NCBI GenBank assembly: GCA_020746105.1
Contig: CM036618.1
Location: 2,914,001-2,978,000, forward strand
Direction of reading: 5' to 3'
DNA from: Trogon surrucura
Lineage: Eukaryota; Chordata; Aves; Trogoniformes; Trogonidae
DNA: 64,000 nucleotides
In this document: one piece after another, positions 13,441-22,540 of the stretch
How the letters are laid out: every line of letters starts with the position of its first letter
Numbering within the stretch: the first letter of the stretch is position 1
Notes under the pieces: generated by a model
What the model saw: only the letters and a program-made list of their open reading frames with translations
Told to the model about the DNA's origin: nothing
The model's database searches: none
Translations under genes and position numbers: made by a program

Positions 13441-13500
13441 GGAGGAGGAGGGGGGGGGGGGTGTTGGTGGGTTTTTTAGGGGGATGGGGGGGGGGGTTTC
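13441..13500. repeat. poly-G and GGA-rich tract
   Basis: GGA repeats lead into G runs on the plus strand, ending about 40 bp short of the miR-124-1 3' flank. It follows a C-rich stretch at 13224-13390. It is simple sequence with no gene. Confidence 0.75.
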
Positions 13501-13557
13501 CGCGGGTGCGGAGAGCCGCGGAGCCGCCTCCGGCCTCGATGCTGGTCAGCCTCGTTC

Positions 13558-13579
13558 TTGGCATTCACCGCGTGCCTTA
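13558..13579 (-). ncRNA. MIR124-1: mature miR-124-3p
   Basis: This is the guide strand, 22 nt, read on the minus strand from 13579 down to 13558. It starts UAAGGCACGCGG and ends GUGAAUGCCAA. The seed (nucleotides 2-8, AAGGCAC) is intact, so the usual target repertoire should be kept. A one-base upstream start (UUAAGG) is also possible from the sequence. Confidence 0.96.
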
Positions 13580-13596
13580 ATTGTATGGACATTTAA

Positions 13597-13618
13597 ATCA
13601 AGGTCCGCTGTGAACACG
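13597..13618 (-). ncRNA. MIR124-1: miR-124-5p (passenger arm)
   Basis: This is the star strand, 22 nt, read from 13618 down to 13597. It begins CGUGUUCACAGCGG and ends CCUUGAU. It pairs with the 3p arm across the stem, leaving the internal mismatches typical of this hairpin. It is identical to the vertebrate miR-124-5p that I know. Confidence 0.93.
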
Positions 13619-13983
13619 GAGAGAGGGGCCTTTCCTCGGGAGGGAAAAAAAAAATAAAATAAGATATAATAAGGGGGGGGGAATTATTACTATTTTTAAA
13701 TCCAAAAAAAAAAAAAAAAAGAGGGGAGGAGGAGGAAGGAAGGAAGGCAGGGGAGGTAGGAGAGGGGCCGCGTTGCCCCCCACCGCCCCCGCGGAGCGCA
13801 GCCTTTGTTCTCCGCGCCCCGCGGAGGGCTCGGCGCGCCCTTCCCGATGGGCGGGGGGGGGGGTTTTGAGAGGAGGAGGAGGGGGGGGAGGATAAAATCC
13901 AATTTAACCCCCCCCTCCTCTCCCGCCCCTCTCGGATTTTTTTTTTTTTTTCCCCCTATAAAATAAAATAAAAACGCAAGGCT

Positions 13984-14056
13984 GGGGGGGGGGGGGGGGG
14001 GGAAAGGGGCTGCCCCGGGAAAGGGGCCGGGGGGGGGGGGAAAGGGGCTGCCCCGT
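13984..14056. repeat. G-rich minisatellite-like tract with 19-nt and 12-nt G runs
   Basis: A G run at 13984-14002 and another at 14029-14040 are separated and followed by near copies of AAAGGGGCTGCCCCG. The plus strand has obvious G-quadruplex potential, and the miR-124 host RNA would carry the C-rich complement. Length may be unreliable because such runs are error-prone in sequencing. Confidence 0.85.
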
Positions 14057-14124
14057 TACCTGCCCTCCGTCTCTGCCCGCCGCTGCCCGCTCTCTGCCGC
14101 CTGCCCCGAGCCCCGCCGCGCTGC

Positions 14125-14130
14125 TATAAA

Positions 14131-14161
<31 letters not shown>
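14125..14161 (+). repeat. TATAAA followed by a 31-nt poly-G run
   Basis: TATAAA at 14125-14130 is directly followed by an unbroken run of G from 14131 to 14161. More G-rich sequence follows to 14190. The TATA box-like hexamer points along the plus strand, opposite to miR-124-1, and is set in GC-rich sequence. It could mark an antisense or divergent start, or it could be chance. The run length is uncertain for technical reasons. Confidence 0.6.
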
Positions 14162-14162
<1 letters not shown>

Positions 14163-14220
14163 TGATGGGGGGGTGTTGGGGGGGGGGTTTGTCTTGGAGG
14201 AAGCGCAATAAAACCTTCCC

Positions 14221-14370
14221 CCGGTTCGCCTGCTGCAGTCAATCCTTTCGCTCGGATCCCAAGTGGTGCAAAAAAAAGAGGAGAGGGGCCCATCTGGCTT
14301 CTCATCAGCTTTGTCAAGTCTTGCATACGCTAAAATGCTAATGACCTAGATAGCTCATGCAAAATGCAGC
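14221..14370 (-). promoter_or_regulatory. candidate promoter or enhancer of the miR-124-1 host transcript
   Basis: This is a normal-complexity block of about 150 bp between poly-G sequence (to 14190) and purine or poly-C sequence (from 14370). It lies 600-750 bp upstream of the hairpin in the direction of transcription. Visible motifs are an E-box CATCTG at 14291-14296 (CAGATG on the minus strand, the type bound by NEUROD and NEUROG factors), a SOX-like CTTTGTC at 14309-14315, an octamer-like TTGCATA at 14321-14327 and an octamer-like ATGCAAAAT at 14357-14365. Such a combination suits a neural regulatory element. Function is inferred from motifs and position only. Confidence 0.4.
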
Positions 14371-14455
14371 AGAGAGAGAGAGGGAAGGGGAGGGAGCAGC
14401 GAGGGAGGGGAGGGGAGGGAGAGGGAAAGGCAGAGGGAGGGGGAGAGCCCGGGTG

Positions 14456-14912
14456 CATCACCCCCCCCCTCCATCACCCCCCCTTTTCTTTACCCCCCCC
14501 CCCCCAACTCCGGCCAATGCACCTTGGTAGGTACGAGCCGGGCTTTGATTTGAAAGGTCACCCGGGTACCACGGGGAGGGAGAGCACGGATAAACCACCC
14601 TGGCTTCACCCCCTCCTCTCCCCAACCCTCCAAGGGCGCGGAGGTTGCATATTCCCCCCCCCCCCCCCCCCCATTGCATCCTCCCCCGTGGGGTGCCGCG
14701 TTCCCCCCCCCTCCTCCGACCCCAACCCCAAACCGCCCTCTTCCTTCCCTCCCCCGCCAAAAAAAAAAAATAAAAGGAGCGAAGGAAATACCCCCTGCGG
14801 TGGTCCCTCCGTCCGGCGGTGCGGCAGCGCGTAATCCCGCGGAAGATGCTCGGGGAAACGGGAGGAGGGAATGGTCGTGTGCCTCCCCCCCCCCCGCCCC
14901 ATCCTTCCGCGC
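14456..14912. repeat. C-rich tracts (poly-C on the plus strand)
   Basis: C runs occur at 14461-14469, 14493-14505, 14654-14672 (19 nt), 14704-14711 and near 14885-14896. They oppose the G runs left of 14.2 kb, so base skew flips across the 14.2-14.45 kb block. No gene is visible here. Confidence 0.8.
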
Positions 14913-15839
14913 TATTGCGGAGGAAAGATGAAAATGCTCTCTCTCTAAAAAAAAAAAAAGTATAAAAAATCAAAAGGTTTGCGTGTGCGGGGTGCGCAGG
15001 GAGCGCGCAGCCGGGCGGGAGCTGCGCGGAGAGAGGAGCTGTCAGCGGCGCCTTCTCATTTCTCATTAGCCAGCCCTAATCTTGCTCGCTGTCCTCCTTC
15101 GGTGATGTTGATCCACTTTCCCTCCCTCCTCCCCCAGCCTCTCCCCCCTCCCCACACACACCTTTTTTTTTTTTTTTTTTAACCCGCACACCCCCTCCTC
15201 GTAAAGCATTATTCAGCCAAAAAAAATAAATAATAATAATAAAAAAAAATCACAGCTGCTGACTCCGTGCGCCGAAAACAAGGCGGCTGCAGCCCTCGCC
15301 CCCAGCCCCTCTCTCCCGCAGAGATGCTCCGGGTGTTGTCCGCAGAAATGCTGCCTTTTAAAACAAGGAGCGACCCGCGGGGGGAAAGAGCCTCCAGCCC
15401 TGCCCAGCACCCCCCCGCACCCTCCACCCGGGGTAGGGTTGGGGATGAGGATGGGGTTGGCGGGGGGGGGGGGGGGAAAACCCCTGCCCTGGCCACCCCC
15501 CAACCTCTCTTAGCCCCTCTGCGGAGAAAGGATGCTGCAGAGCTGGGCGCAGCTTTGCTAAGAGGAGGGAAAAAAAAAAAAAAAAAAAAGAAGAGAGAGA
15601 AAAAAAATTAAAATAAAAAAGGACCAGTTTTGGATGAGGCTTCGCTTTCTCTCCCCCCACCCCCCAATCCAACGCTGCTGGTTTCATGGCTACGCTACTG
15701 TAATTATGAATTCTTCTTCTTGTGACTTGTGTGTGTGTGCGAGGGGCTGGGGGGGGGTTTGTGTTTTGCGGCTGACATCACTGCAGTGGCGTGGAGCTGA
15801 CAGCTCCCAGGGCTGCGCTCGGGCTGCAGTGGCTCCTCA

Positions 15840-15990
15840 GCTTCTTTTTTTTTTTTTTTCTTTTAATTCTTTTTTTTTTTTTGCAGCCTCTGCTGACAAT
15901 TGCGAGGGAGAGAGGAGGTGGTGGTGGTGGTGGGGGAAATGATAATAATGAAATAAATAAAAACAAACAAACAACAACCCACAAACCCAA
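15840..15990. repeat. poly-T, GGT and AAC low-complexity cluster
   Basis: Two poly-T stretches (about 15846-15860 and 15871-15882) are followed by a GGT triplet repeat (about 15917-15934) and A/AAC-rich sequence to 15990. No gene is seen. Confidence 0.75.
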
Positions 15991-16114
15991 CAAACCCACC
16001 CCGGCTCATTGCGTTCAAGGTGAATTTCAAGGAGAAGAGCGTGCTTTTTGTTTACGGTGAGGTCGTGGCGTACACCGGCGATGAGAACCACGCCGTGGCT
16101 GTCTGTACATCTCT

Positions 16115-16196
16115 ATCCAGGGCTATCTATACGTCTATACATCTGTATCCAGGGATATCTATACATCTATACATCTCCATCCGGGGATATCTACAC
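16115..16196. repeat. 32-bp minisatellite, about 2.6 copies
   Basis: A 32-bp unit beginning ATCCAGGGCTATCTATAC is repeated at 16115-16146 and 16147-16178, with a partial third copy at 16179-16196. Copies differ by a few substitutions. It lies about 2.5 kb upstream of miR-124-1. Confidence 0.9.
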
Positions 16197-18067
16197 AGCC
16201 CCAGCATCGCTGCTCCTTCCCGAGTGCCCCGTCAGGCCCCGTAACCTTGGCGGGGCGCTGCGCGGCGTAACCCGGACTAAACCCCAACCAGAGCAGGCTC
16301 CAAAGGCAGGAAATCCTTTATCACTCGCCGGGTGATTTCGTATCAAGGGCATGTGCCTACTCCCGGGATCTCTTTGCACGAGCCACGGCTACCGCGCCGT
16401 TGAGATCATTTCAGCGCCTCATCGCACCTATATTCCTTCCCATTGCGCGAAGACAAACATCTTCTCCCTTTTTTTTCTTTTCTTTTTTTTTTTTTATTCC
16501 CCCAACCGAGGCCTAGAAGCTGCTGAGAAAAAAAAAAAAAAGGCTCAGGGAAGCACGAGTCCATGGTTTGTACCCCGAGCACAGACCGTGTGTGTGTATG
16601 TTCAGAGCCAGGCAGAAGCATCCGGCTCTGAATAAGCACAAGAGCCCCGTGCACATTGATCCCCCCCTCCCTGACGCGCTTAAAGTCTTCGTGCCGAGCC
16701 GGCTGAGAGCCGTGGCCCTTTCTTCTTAGCGCTGTTTAACAGTAGTACCATTTTGTTTCCATTACGTTAATGACATTTCATCTCATGCACCAAATCGGAG
16801 GAGTTTTCAAGGAAACGCTGGAAATCAGACGTCGAAAATTGGTCAGGAGAGTCAGCACAAAAATCTCCCTGCCTGCCCTTTACCACGCCACCTCCGTCGA
16901 AAAAAAAAAATAGATGGCAGATTATTATTTGCTTAAAAGAAAGAAAGAAAAGCAAACCCTATTTACCCTGAATGAGCAACTTCTCCTATACCTCCTTTAA
17001 ACCGTTTGCAATTCAAATCAGAAATCGTATAGTGCAGATTTTAAAGGTCTCGCTGACAGAAGCCGTGAGCCAGAGCATCCCTCTGAGACCGCCGCGCTCC
17101 AAACCGCAGCTGGAGCCGGGGGCCGCGCGAGCATCAGCCCCTGCCCCAGCAGGCAGCTGCCCGATGGGGACCGAGGTCGCGGTGTCACATTATTTATCCC
17201 TTCCTTGGTTTTCTGTCTGATTTATAGAGAGCTGAGCTATTTGACTTAAAGATAAATATACGTGTGCCATGGGAGGTAACTTGGTTGGAGGGGAAAAGCT
17301 GCAGTTTCGGTATCCCTCCAAAATTACTGCTATATATATATTATTTTTTATAAGTAACAGTGTTTTATCTCGCCATAACGTCTTCCTTTGGAGGATCCCA
17401 AAGCGCAAGGGTCAATTTGAAAGAAGTAAATGCAATTTCCCCCTTTTACACAAGTGGGGAAACTGAGGATCAGTGGCCTCATCCTTTGTGGTTTCTCATC
17501 AAGAGAGATGCCTACAGAGCCCAGTCGTGGAGACGGAGCCACTGCTGCAAACCACGGGAGCAGCTGGAGGTGCAAACCCAGACCCGGGCTCGTGTCGCTG
17601 AGCAAAATATCTTTGCAGAACTGACACGGGGATTTTCAGCCTGAGTTTCAGTTTGGGGAGGGGGCGTGGATGCCGCGCCGGATATAAACCTGCGCTGGGT
17701 TAATGCTCAAAAAGATCTTTCACAGGGTCTTTTCTAGTTCACACTCTTGCCCGCTCCCCGTCACGTTTACCGGGGTTATTTAAAGCCCTGCTCCAACCCG
17801 CCCGAAAATACATTACGCTCCTTTAAAAACATAAACCCCGGGACTTAACCGGTGATCCATTCCCTCCCTCTGCACTATTAGCACATTAAGAAATTAAACG
17901 ATAAAACTCCTAAAGATCCGATTGACCGGAATCGCGCCGCTCCATATGGCACGGCATATGTGGCCGGCCCTCCCGCGCGCCCCGTCCGGGATCGCCGGGA
18001 TGCGCGCTCGAGCAGCCTGGGATGGGAAAAAGGGTTTCGAGGCAAATTCGGATGGATTTAGAGCTGC

Positions 18068-18092
18068 TTTTTTTTTTTTTTTTTTTTTTTTA
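18068..18092. repeat. poly-T tract
   Basis: A run of about 24 T residues. Similar T runs occur at 15162-15180, 20151-20171 and 22130-22146. They have no CR1 or SINE body attached and are probably simple expansions. Confidence 0.85.
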
Positions 18093-18618
18093 ACTACGAA
18101 ATTTCACTTCTCTGCTCCACCTCCAGCACCAGAGGAAAAACCGTAGAGGTGATGTATGTCCCTAAATAAGGATGCGGAGTTCTGCTTTGCTGGAGGAGGT
18201 CAGGTGAGGTGATTTAACGCTTTGCAGAATGGCTCCTAAAAGATGATGGGCTTAAGAGAACAACCCCAAGCCCTGAACCTGCATCCCTACAACCAGGTTA
18301 ACCTCTGGAGCCCATGGCAGAGGTGACTTGGGGAAATGGATGTTGAGCACCCAAGCCAGGGAGAGGGGAAAAGTCTTTTTTTTCCTTTCCATGATAAATG
18401 GCATCGCAGTAAACAATAGGCTCTGGGCCTGGCTGGGAGCTTTCCCCAAGTGAAGACTGATTTCTAAAAGCCTTATGAGCTTCTTTCACCGTTTTGGCTA
18501 AAGATAAATCTTTTTTTTTTTATTTTTTCCTAGGGCTCACCTGAATTTCTGAGTGCTGGGAGGTGCAAGGGGGTGAAGATTGCGGATCGCTCACCGAGCT
18601 CAGCGCCATGCCTGGCAC

Positions 18619-18641
18619 TTCAGAGACGGACGGACAGAGCC
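18619..18641 (+). promoter_or_regulatory. candidate non-canonical RE1 (REST) site
   Basis: The right half GGACAGAGCC at 18632-18641 matches the RE1 half-site consensus GGACAGNGCC completely. A TTCAG lies at 18619-18623, but the rest of the left half is poor and the spacing is 2 nt longer than in a canonical RE1. REST represses miR-124 genes in non-neural cells through nearby RE1 elements (established), so a site 5 kb upstream would make sense. The match alone is weak. Confidence 0.25.
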
Positions 18642-20460
18642 CGTATCAAAAAACTTTAACTCTGAACACGACCTAAACCAGCTTAGTGGGGATAGACATG
18701 AAGGAAGGGATTAACTCCCCTCGCCCCCCAACCAAGAGCAACAAATCCCATTAACTGCCCATCTCCAGGAGGGGAAACTCTGCATCCGCTGCTCCCCAAA
18801 ATAGGGACCCGCTGCATTTATTGATTTACCTCAAATAAAAACCCCAGCCCGTGGCAGCGACTCCTGCAGAAGCTTTGTGCTGAGAATTAACGATGGCTTC
18901 TGGGGAAAGCATCGCTGCGAACCAGCCGGACCACGACATTCTGGCGCGTCGGCTGCTCCCCTCCTAAATAGTTAATTCCTGCAAGAAGGTTAAAAACGTC
19001 TCGGGGATCAGACGCAGTCACCTATAGCTCCCCTTCCTGCCGGGTTTCTCGGTAGAGAACGGGGAGCAAAATTCGGCAAGAGGGGGATGAAAAATCTCTC
19101 CCTGCCTGAAAAACCCAGATTGTTCCCAACCTGTAATTTGCTTCAAACCAGGTGAATTACTCCCCGAAACGATAGGTAGGAATAGCACAAAATATAGTGG
19201 AGGGGGGGAAAGAAGCTGTTAGAGGCAACAGCAGAAGAAAAACTCCGTTATCTATGGTAACAGTCTGGAGACTGATTTATCGAGCGTATAAATAGAGCAG
19301 GAGAAGCTTTCCCGACGTAGACGCTCCGATGGGCGAACCAAGAGTTTCTTCGACCCTCCCTTTCAGGATCAGCTTAATCCGAACATTTCCCCTCGAGGCA
19401 GCGGCTCCCGCCCCGCGACGTGCGACATCGCACCCATTTCCCTAAGAAACGGGCCCAAACTCCGTCTTCTCAAGGTTGTGCTGGGCAGGGGATGTGAGCC
19501 CGGTGGTCTCCCCCTTCCCCGTGCAGGCATTTCATCTTCATCCCCCCCCCACGACCCCTCCAAACCAGCCCTTTCTAAGCCCCCAAATATTTTTGCTTTG
19601 TTTTGCCACCGGGTTTCGTGGCGGATGAAAGCTGATGGTGCAGGTGCTCATTCCTTCCCACCGTTTTAATAATATTATTTCATCGGGAGGGGGGAAAAAA
19701 CCCAACCCCAAACACTCTGAATTTCTTGTATTTCTCTGATTTATATCTGAATTTTCCTCGGAGGGAGGGAAAAAAAACCATCTAAAGGTCTCTCAAGCCG
19801 AGGGTTTAAAATAATGCGTCGTATTTAAGCGAATCGTGTTGGAGTAAGCACAGAGGAAGAAAGGAAAGATGTAGGGCTGGGCTGGAGCCTCGTTTAAGCA
19901 TTTTGAGTGATATAACATAATAAAACGGGGGGTAGCAGCGAGGTTTCAACGCTCTTTCTCAGATCTACCCGGGCTGTCGGTATTTCGGGGAGCCTCAAAC
20001 CCTTTTGTACCCGCCGTCGCATTATTATTATTTTTTTTTTATGAGTGTTCTCAAAGCAGATTAAACCTGAAAACTCTCCTCGCTGGAATTCGCTATTTCT
20101 TTCCCGAGCCTACGGCAGCAACGGCCTTGAAATCCTGCGGCTTCGTGGCTTTTTTTTTTTTTTTTTTTTTTATTTAATACGGTGCCATCTCCCGGCATAT
20201 ACATTATTATCTCGGCTCCTATTGTTCTATAGGTCAGCGCGCGAGCCCCGCGTCAGGTAGAAGCACTTTCCTGGTCCCTTTTGTGCCGTACGCCACGAAA
20301 ATAAATGTCTGCCTAGTGTGTGTTTCCCGCACGCAGATTCAACTGGCGTTGAAGAGCAGATGGTTCAGGTAGCGGATTTAAATCTGTCCTAGCCAAGCCC
20401 TAGTCCTGACCTATATTGCAGGACGAGTGCCAGGCATACCTTTGCTTTCCCCTATATCGA

Positions 20461-20482
20461 TTATATATATATATATATTCTA
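20461..20482. repeat. TA dinucleotide repeat
   Basis: A short uninterrupted TA run in AT-rich sequence. There is no associated element. Confidence 0.85.
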
Positions 20483-21803
20483 TATTTTGTTTTTCTCTCC
20501 TCCATCAGCTGTCAGCAAATAAAAAAAAAAAGGAGCAAAAAGAAAAAAGCAATACCTTCATGACTGATATTTACACAAGTAAATATTTTTTATGTATATA
20601 CAGCCAGCACGAAATGATTTTTAATGAATTATCTGTGAGTGAAAACAGTTCTGTAAATCAGCAGGGCTGCAGGCAATTTTTACCATATGTCGGCTTGCAT
20701 TTGTATCACAGAATTTGTTTTCGCGGGGACGAGATATCTGCTTTTTTCTTTCGTGGCTTATGTGCTAGAATTAGGATCTACATAACTCAGTGCATTTAAG
20801 CAAGAATATTGTCTGGTTTTATTGGACTATTATTAATGCGAGGGCGAACGGATCCTATACTGCGCTGCACACAGCAAGGCAGGCAGTAAGGGCTGCGTGC
20901 TAGCAGGGAGAAGCCCAAATGATATTAAAATCCCTCTTTTTAAAAATTTTTTCCTTTTTTTCTTCCCCATAAAGCTTTCTTCCAGCCTTTCTCCAGGAGG
21001 TTTCTTAGGCAAAATCAGCAAAAAAAAAAATAAATATGGAAAATACAAGCTGCGCTCAGCTCACGTCCCTCCCTTCCCCCTCCGTAAAATAGCATCTGAA
21101 TTCCTAATGGCAATAAGGATGAATTACTTAATGTATGGAGGGGGTGCTCAGGCTAAAAACACGCTCCGTAATAAGGCTGAGCTTTATTATCACTCCGTTT
21201 GCCCATAGAAGTGTGAAGCTCGTCAGGCACGGCAGAAGCCGGAGCCCGAAATGAGAAATCGCCACCGTAACACCCTGCAAAATGCAGGTTGAAACTTCTG
21301 ACTGATCCAGGTTAGGAATAAATCGCTCTCCTAAATTCGGTTAGAAAAAGCAAGATGGAAAGTAACCGGGCGGGGAGAGGAGGACGGGCGAAAAACCAAA
21401 CTGAAATTGCTATGGAGATCTCTCGTTCCTGAGCTCGGGGGATTTTATTCCTGAGCTGGTAACGGCGAGAAAATGTTTCAATGATCTTTCGAAAAATATT
21501 GACGCAGTGAAAAACCTAAAGCCGGACCCTCCGTCGTTTAACCGGGGCTGAATCCAGGTGGGAGTGGGGGACACATATGTGACACGACGTGACTTCACGT
21601 GGGTCGTGCCAGCGCTGGGAGGGAGGAGAAGCCTCCGGGAGCCGTGGTCCTCGTCGTACCCTGAACAAAGAGCGGCTGCCCCTGGACAGGTCCTGTCTAT
21701 CGAGTGATTCGCCGCTGACTTCAACAGGAGCAGGACGCTTTCCATTTGTCCCCGAGAATATTTCTGGAGATGCTGCCTCCAGCAGGAAGAGGGGAGAGAA
21801 ATT

Positions 21804-21915
21804 AGATATATATATATATATATATTTAAAAATTATATTATATATATATATAAAAAATATGTATATATAACACATATTTAATATATATAATATATATTTA
21901 ATATATATATATAAG
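21804..21915. repeat. 110-bp TA-rich microsatellite
   Basis: Interrupted TA dinucleotide arrays extend over about 110 bp, with short A and T runs between them. They lie in otherwise CpG-containing sequence. The array is likely polymorphic. Confidence 0.9.
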
Positions 21916-22149
21916 AGAATGAGAATAATACTTTTTTTCTTTCTAAAATCCCAGTTCTTCCCTTTCTGCCCCCGTTTCCATCCTCTCCCGCAAAGGATGC
22001 GGCCACGACTCGACTCGATCATGACGTAACGTTTAGATGAAAAATGCCGTAACCGTTTGTCACCAAAATGCCCCGTGTACCGAGACAGTGTGAGCCTGAC
22101 AGGGCTGATGAAGAACGGCACTTAAGCTAATTTTTTTTTTTTTTTCTGC

Positions 22150-22510
22150 TAAACTCTGTTGTGCACTATGCAAATCTGATTGCGAAAGCGGGACATTATC
22201 AACACTTTAACGCTAGTTAACTTTCGGAGATGATGCTCGGAGCAATCGACATAAACTCGGCACGCAGCAACTTAAATAACAAAAATGTTTCGCCAGCCAG
22301 CGTAACGCCGGGTGATGGATCGTGCCGCGTGCCTGCGAACAAATTAAAAATACATCGCTCCACATCGCTCGTGGCAGCAGCGAAGAGGAACCGGTTTCAA
22401 ACCGGAATAACAATAATAGCAATTATGTACGAATCTGGCCTGAATCATCTCGCCCCACTCGTGGTTATTGATTATTAATAGGATAATATTTGCACGAGCC
22501 CGCCTTAGAG
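22150..22510. promoter_or_regulatory. candidate regulatory element with octamer and Grainyhead-type sites
   Basis: This is unique, CpG-retaining but AT-balanced sequence. A perfect POU octamer ATGCAAAT is at 22168-22175. At 22391-22405 the inverted repeat CCGGTTT-C-AAACCGG includes the full Grainyhead-like palindrome AACCGGTT (22389-22396). TTATTGATTATTAAT near 22462-22476 resembles homeodomain sites. The composition is that of conserved non-coding DNA, but conservation was not tested. Confidence 0.35.
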
Positions 22511-22540
22511 CGCATCCCTCATCCCGTACAGAAAAACCAA

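Larger units (their letters stand above)
13547..13631 (-). ncRNA. MIR124-1: pre-miR-124 hairpin (mir-124-1 type)
   Basis: This is the stem-loop precursor of miR-124, the dominant neuronal microRNA, which silences non-neuronal transcripts through Argonaute. On the minus strand the 5' arm carries the miR-124-5p sequence (starts CGUGUUCACAGCGG) and the 3' arm carries the mature miR-124-3p (starts UAAGGCACGCGG, seed AAGGCAC), with no mismatch to the sequences I know. Outer stem segments AGGCC and GGCU pair, as in vertebrate precursors. Vertebrates have three paralogs. The loop here includes AAAUGUCCAUAC, the form I recall for mammalian mir-124-1; mir-124-2 and -3 have the shorter AAUGUCAUAC and AAUGUCUAUAC. 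Precursor ends are set by stem pairing, so they are approximate by a few bases. The hairpin lies in a CpG-rich, transposon-free domain, as expected for the MIR124-1HG lncRNA locus. I am very sure of the family and fairly sure of the paralog. Confidence 0.97.
11320..16900 (-). other. probable miR-124-1 host lncRNA region, boundaries unresolved
   Basis: In mammals miR-124-1 is cut from a spliced neural lncRNA (MIR124-1HG, Rncr3 or LINC00599). Here the transcript would run from high to low coordinates. I cannot place exons: the region is CpG-rich, interrupted by homopolymers, and has no ORF worth keeping. Minus-strand AATAAA polyadenylation motifs downstream of the hairpin occur at 12500-12505, 12505-12510, 11324-11329 and 11328-11333 (seen as TTTATT on the plus strand). 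They are candidates for 3' ends, but such motifs are common by chance in AT-containing DNA. The upper limit is a guess based on the extent of CpG-rich sequence above the hairpin. Confidence 0.35.
9420..22540. other. CpG-rich, transposon-free domain around miR-124-1
   Basis: From about 9.4 to 22.5 kb CpG dinucleotides are frequent even in moderately AT-rich stretches such as 19.8-22.5 kb, whereas the flanks are CpG-poor. No CR1 fragment occurs between 9046 and 23697. The densest CpG islands are roughly 9.4-9.75, 10.3-11.3, 11.7-12.1, 13.2-14.1, 14.5-15.1 and 17.05-17.2 kb. This pattern of CpG retention without transposons is typical of developmental regulator loci kept unmethylated in the germ line. 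No protein exon was recognised in the domain. Overlapping reading frames here are products of GC-rich, low-complexity DNA. Confidence 0.7.

Noticed and set aside
14222..14240. GGTTCGCC resembling a tRNA T-loop
   Set aside because: No acceptor stem, D-arm or anticodon arm can be drawn around it.
14458..15066. 202-codon minus-strand frame
   Set aside because: It is dominated by glycine runs from poly-C tracts, so it is a low-complexity artefact.
16020..16070. ATG-started frame AATTTCAAGGAGAAGAGCGT as a coding exon
   Set aside because: It runs into the 32-bp minisatellite and has no domain or splice context that I can defend.
21516..22121. 201-codon minus-strand frame
   Set aside because: Much of it is isoleucine- and tyrosine-rich translation of the TA microsatellite.
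9881..22500. A search by eye for further microRNA hairpins (let-7, miR-9, miR-137, miR-1, miR-30 and others) in the CpG-rich domain
   Set aside because: No other mature microRNA sequence that I know was found on either strand. TGTAAACAT-like strings elsewhere belong to CR1.
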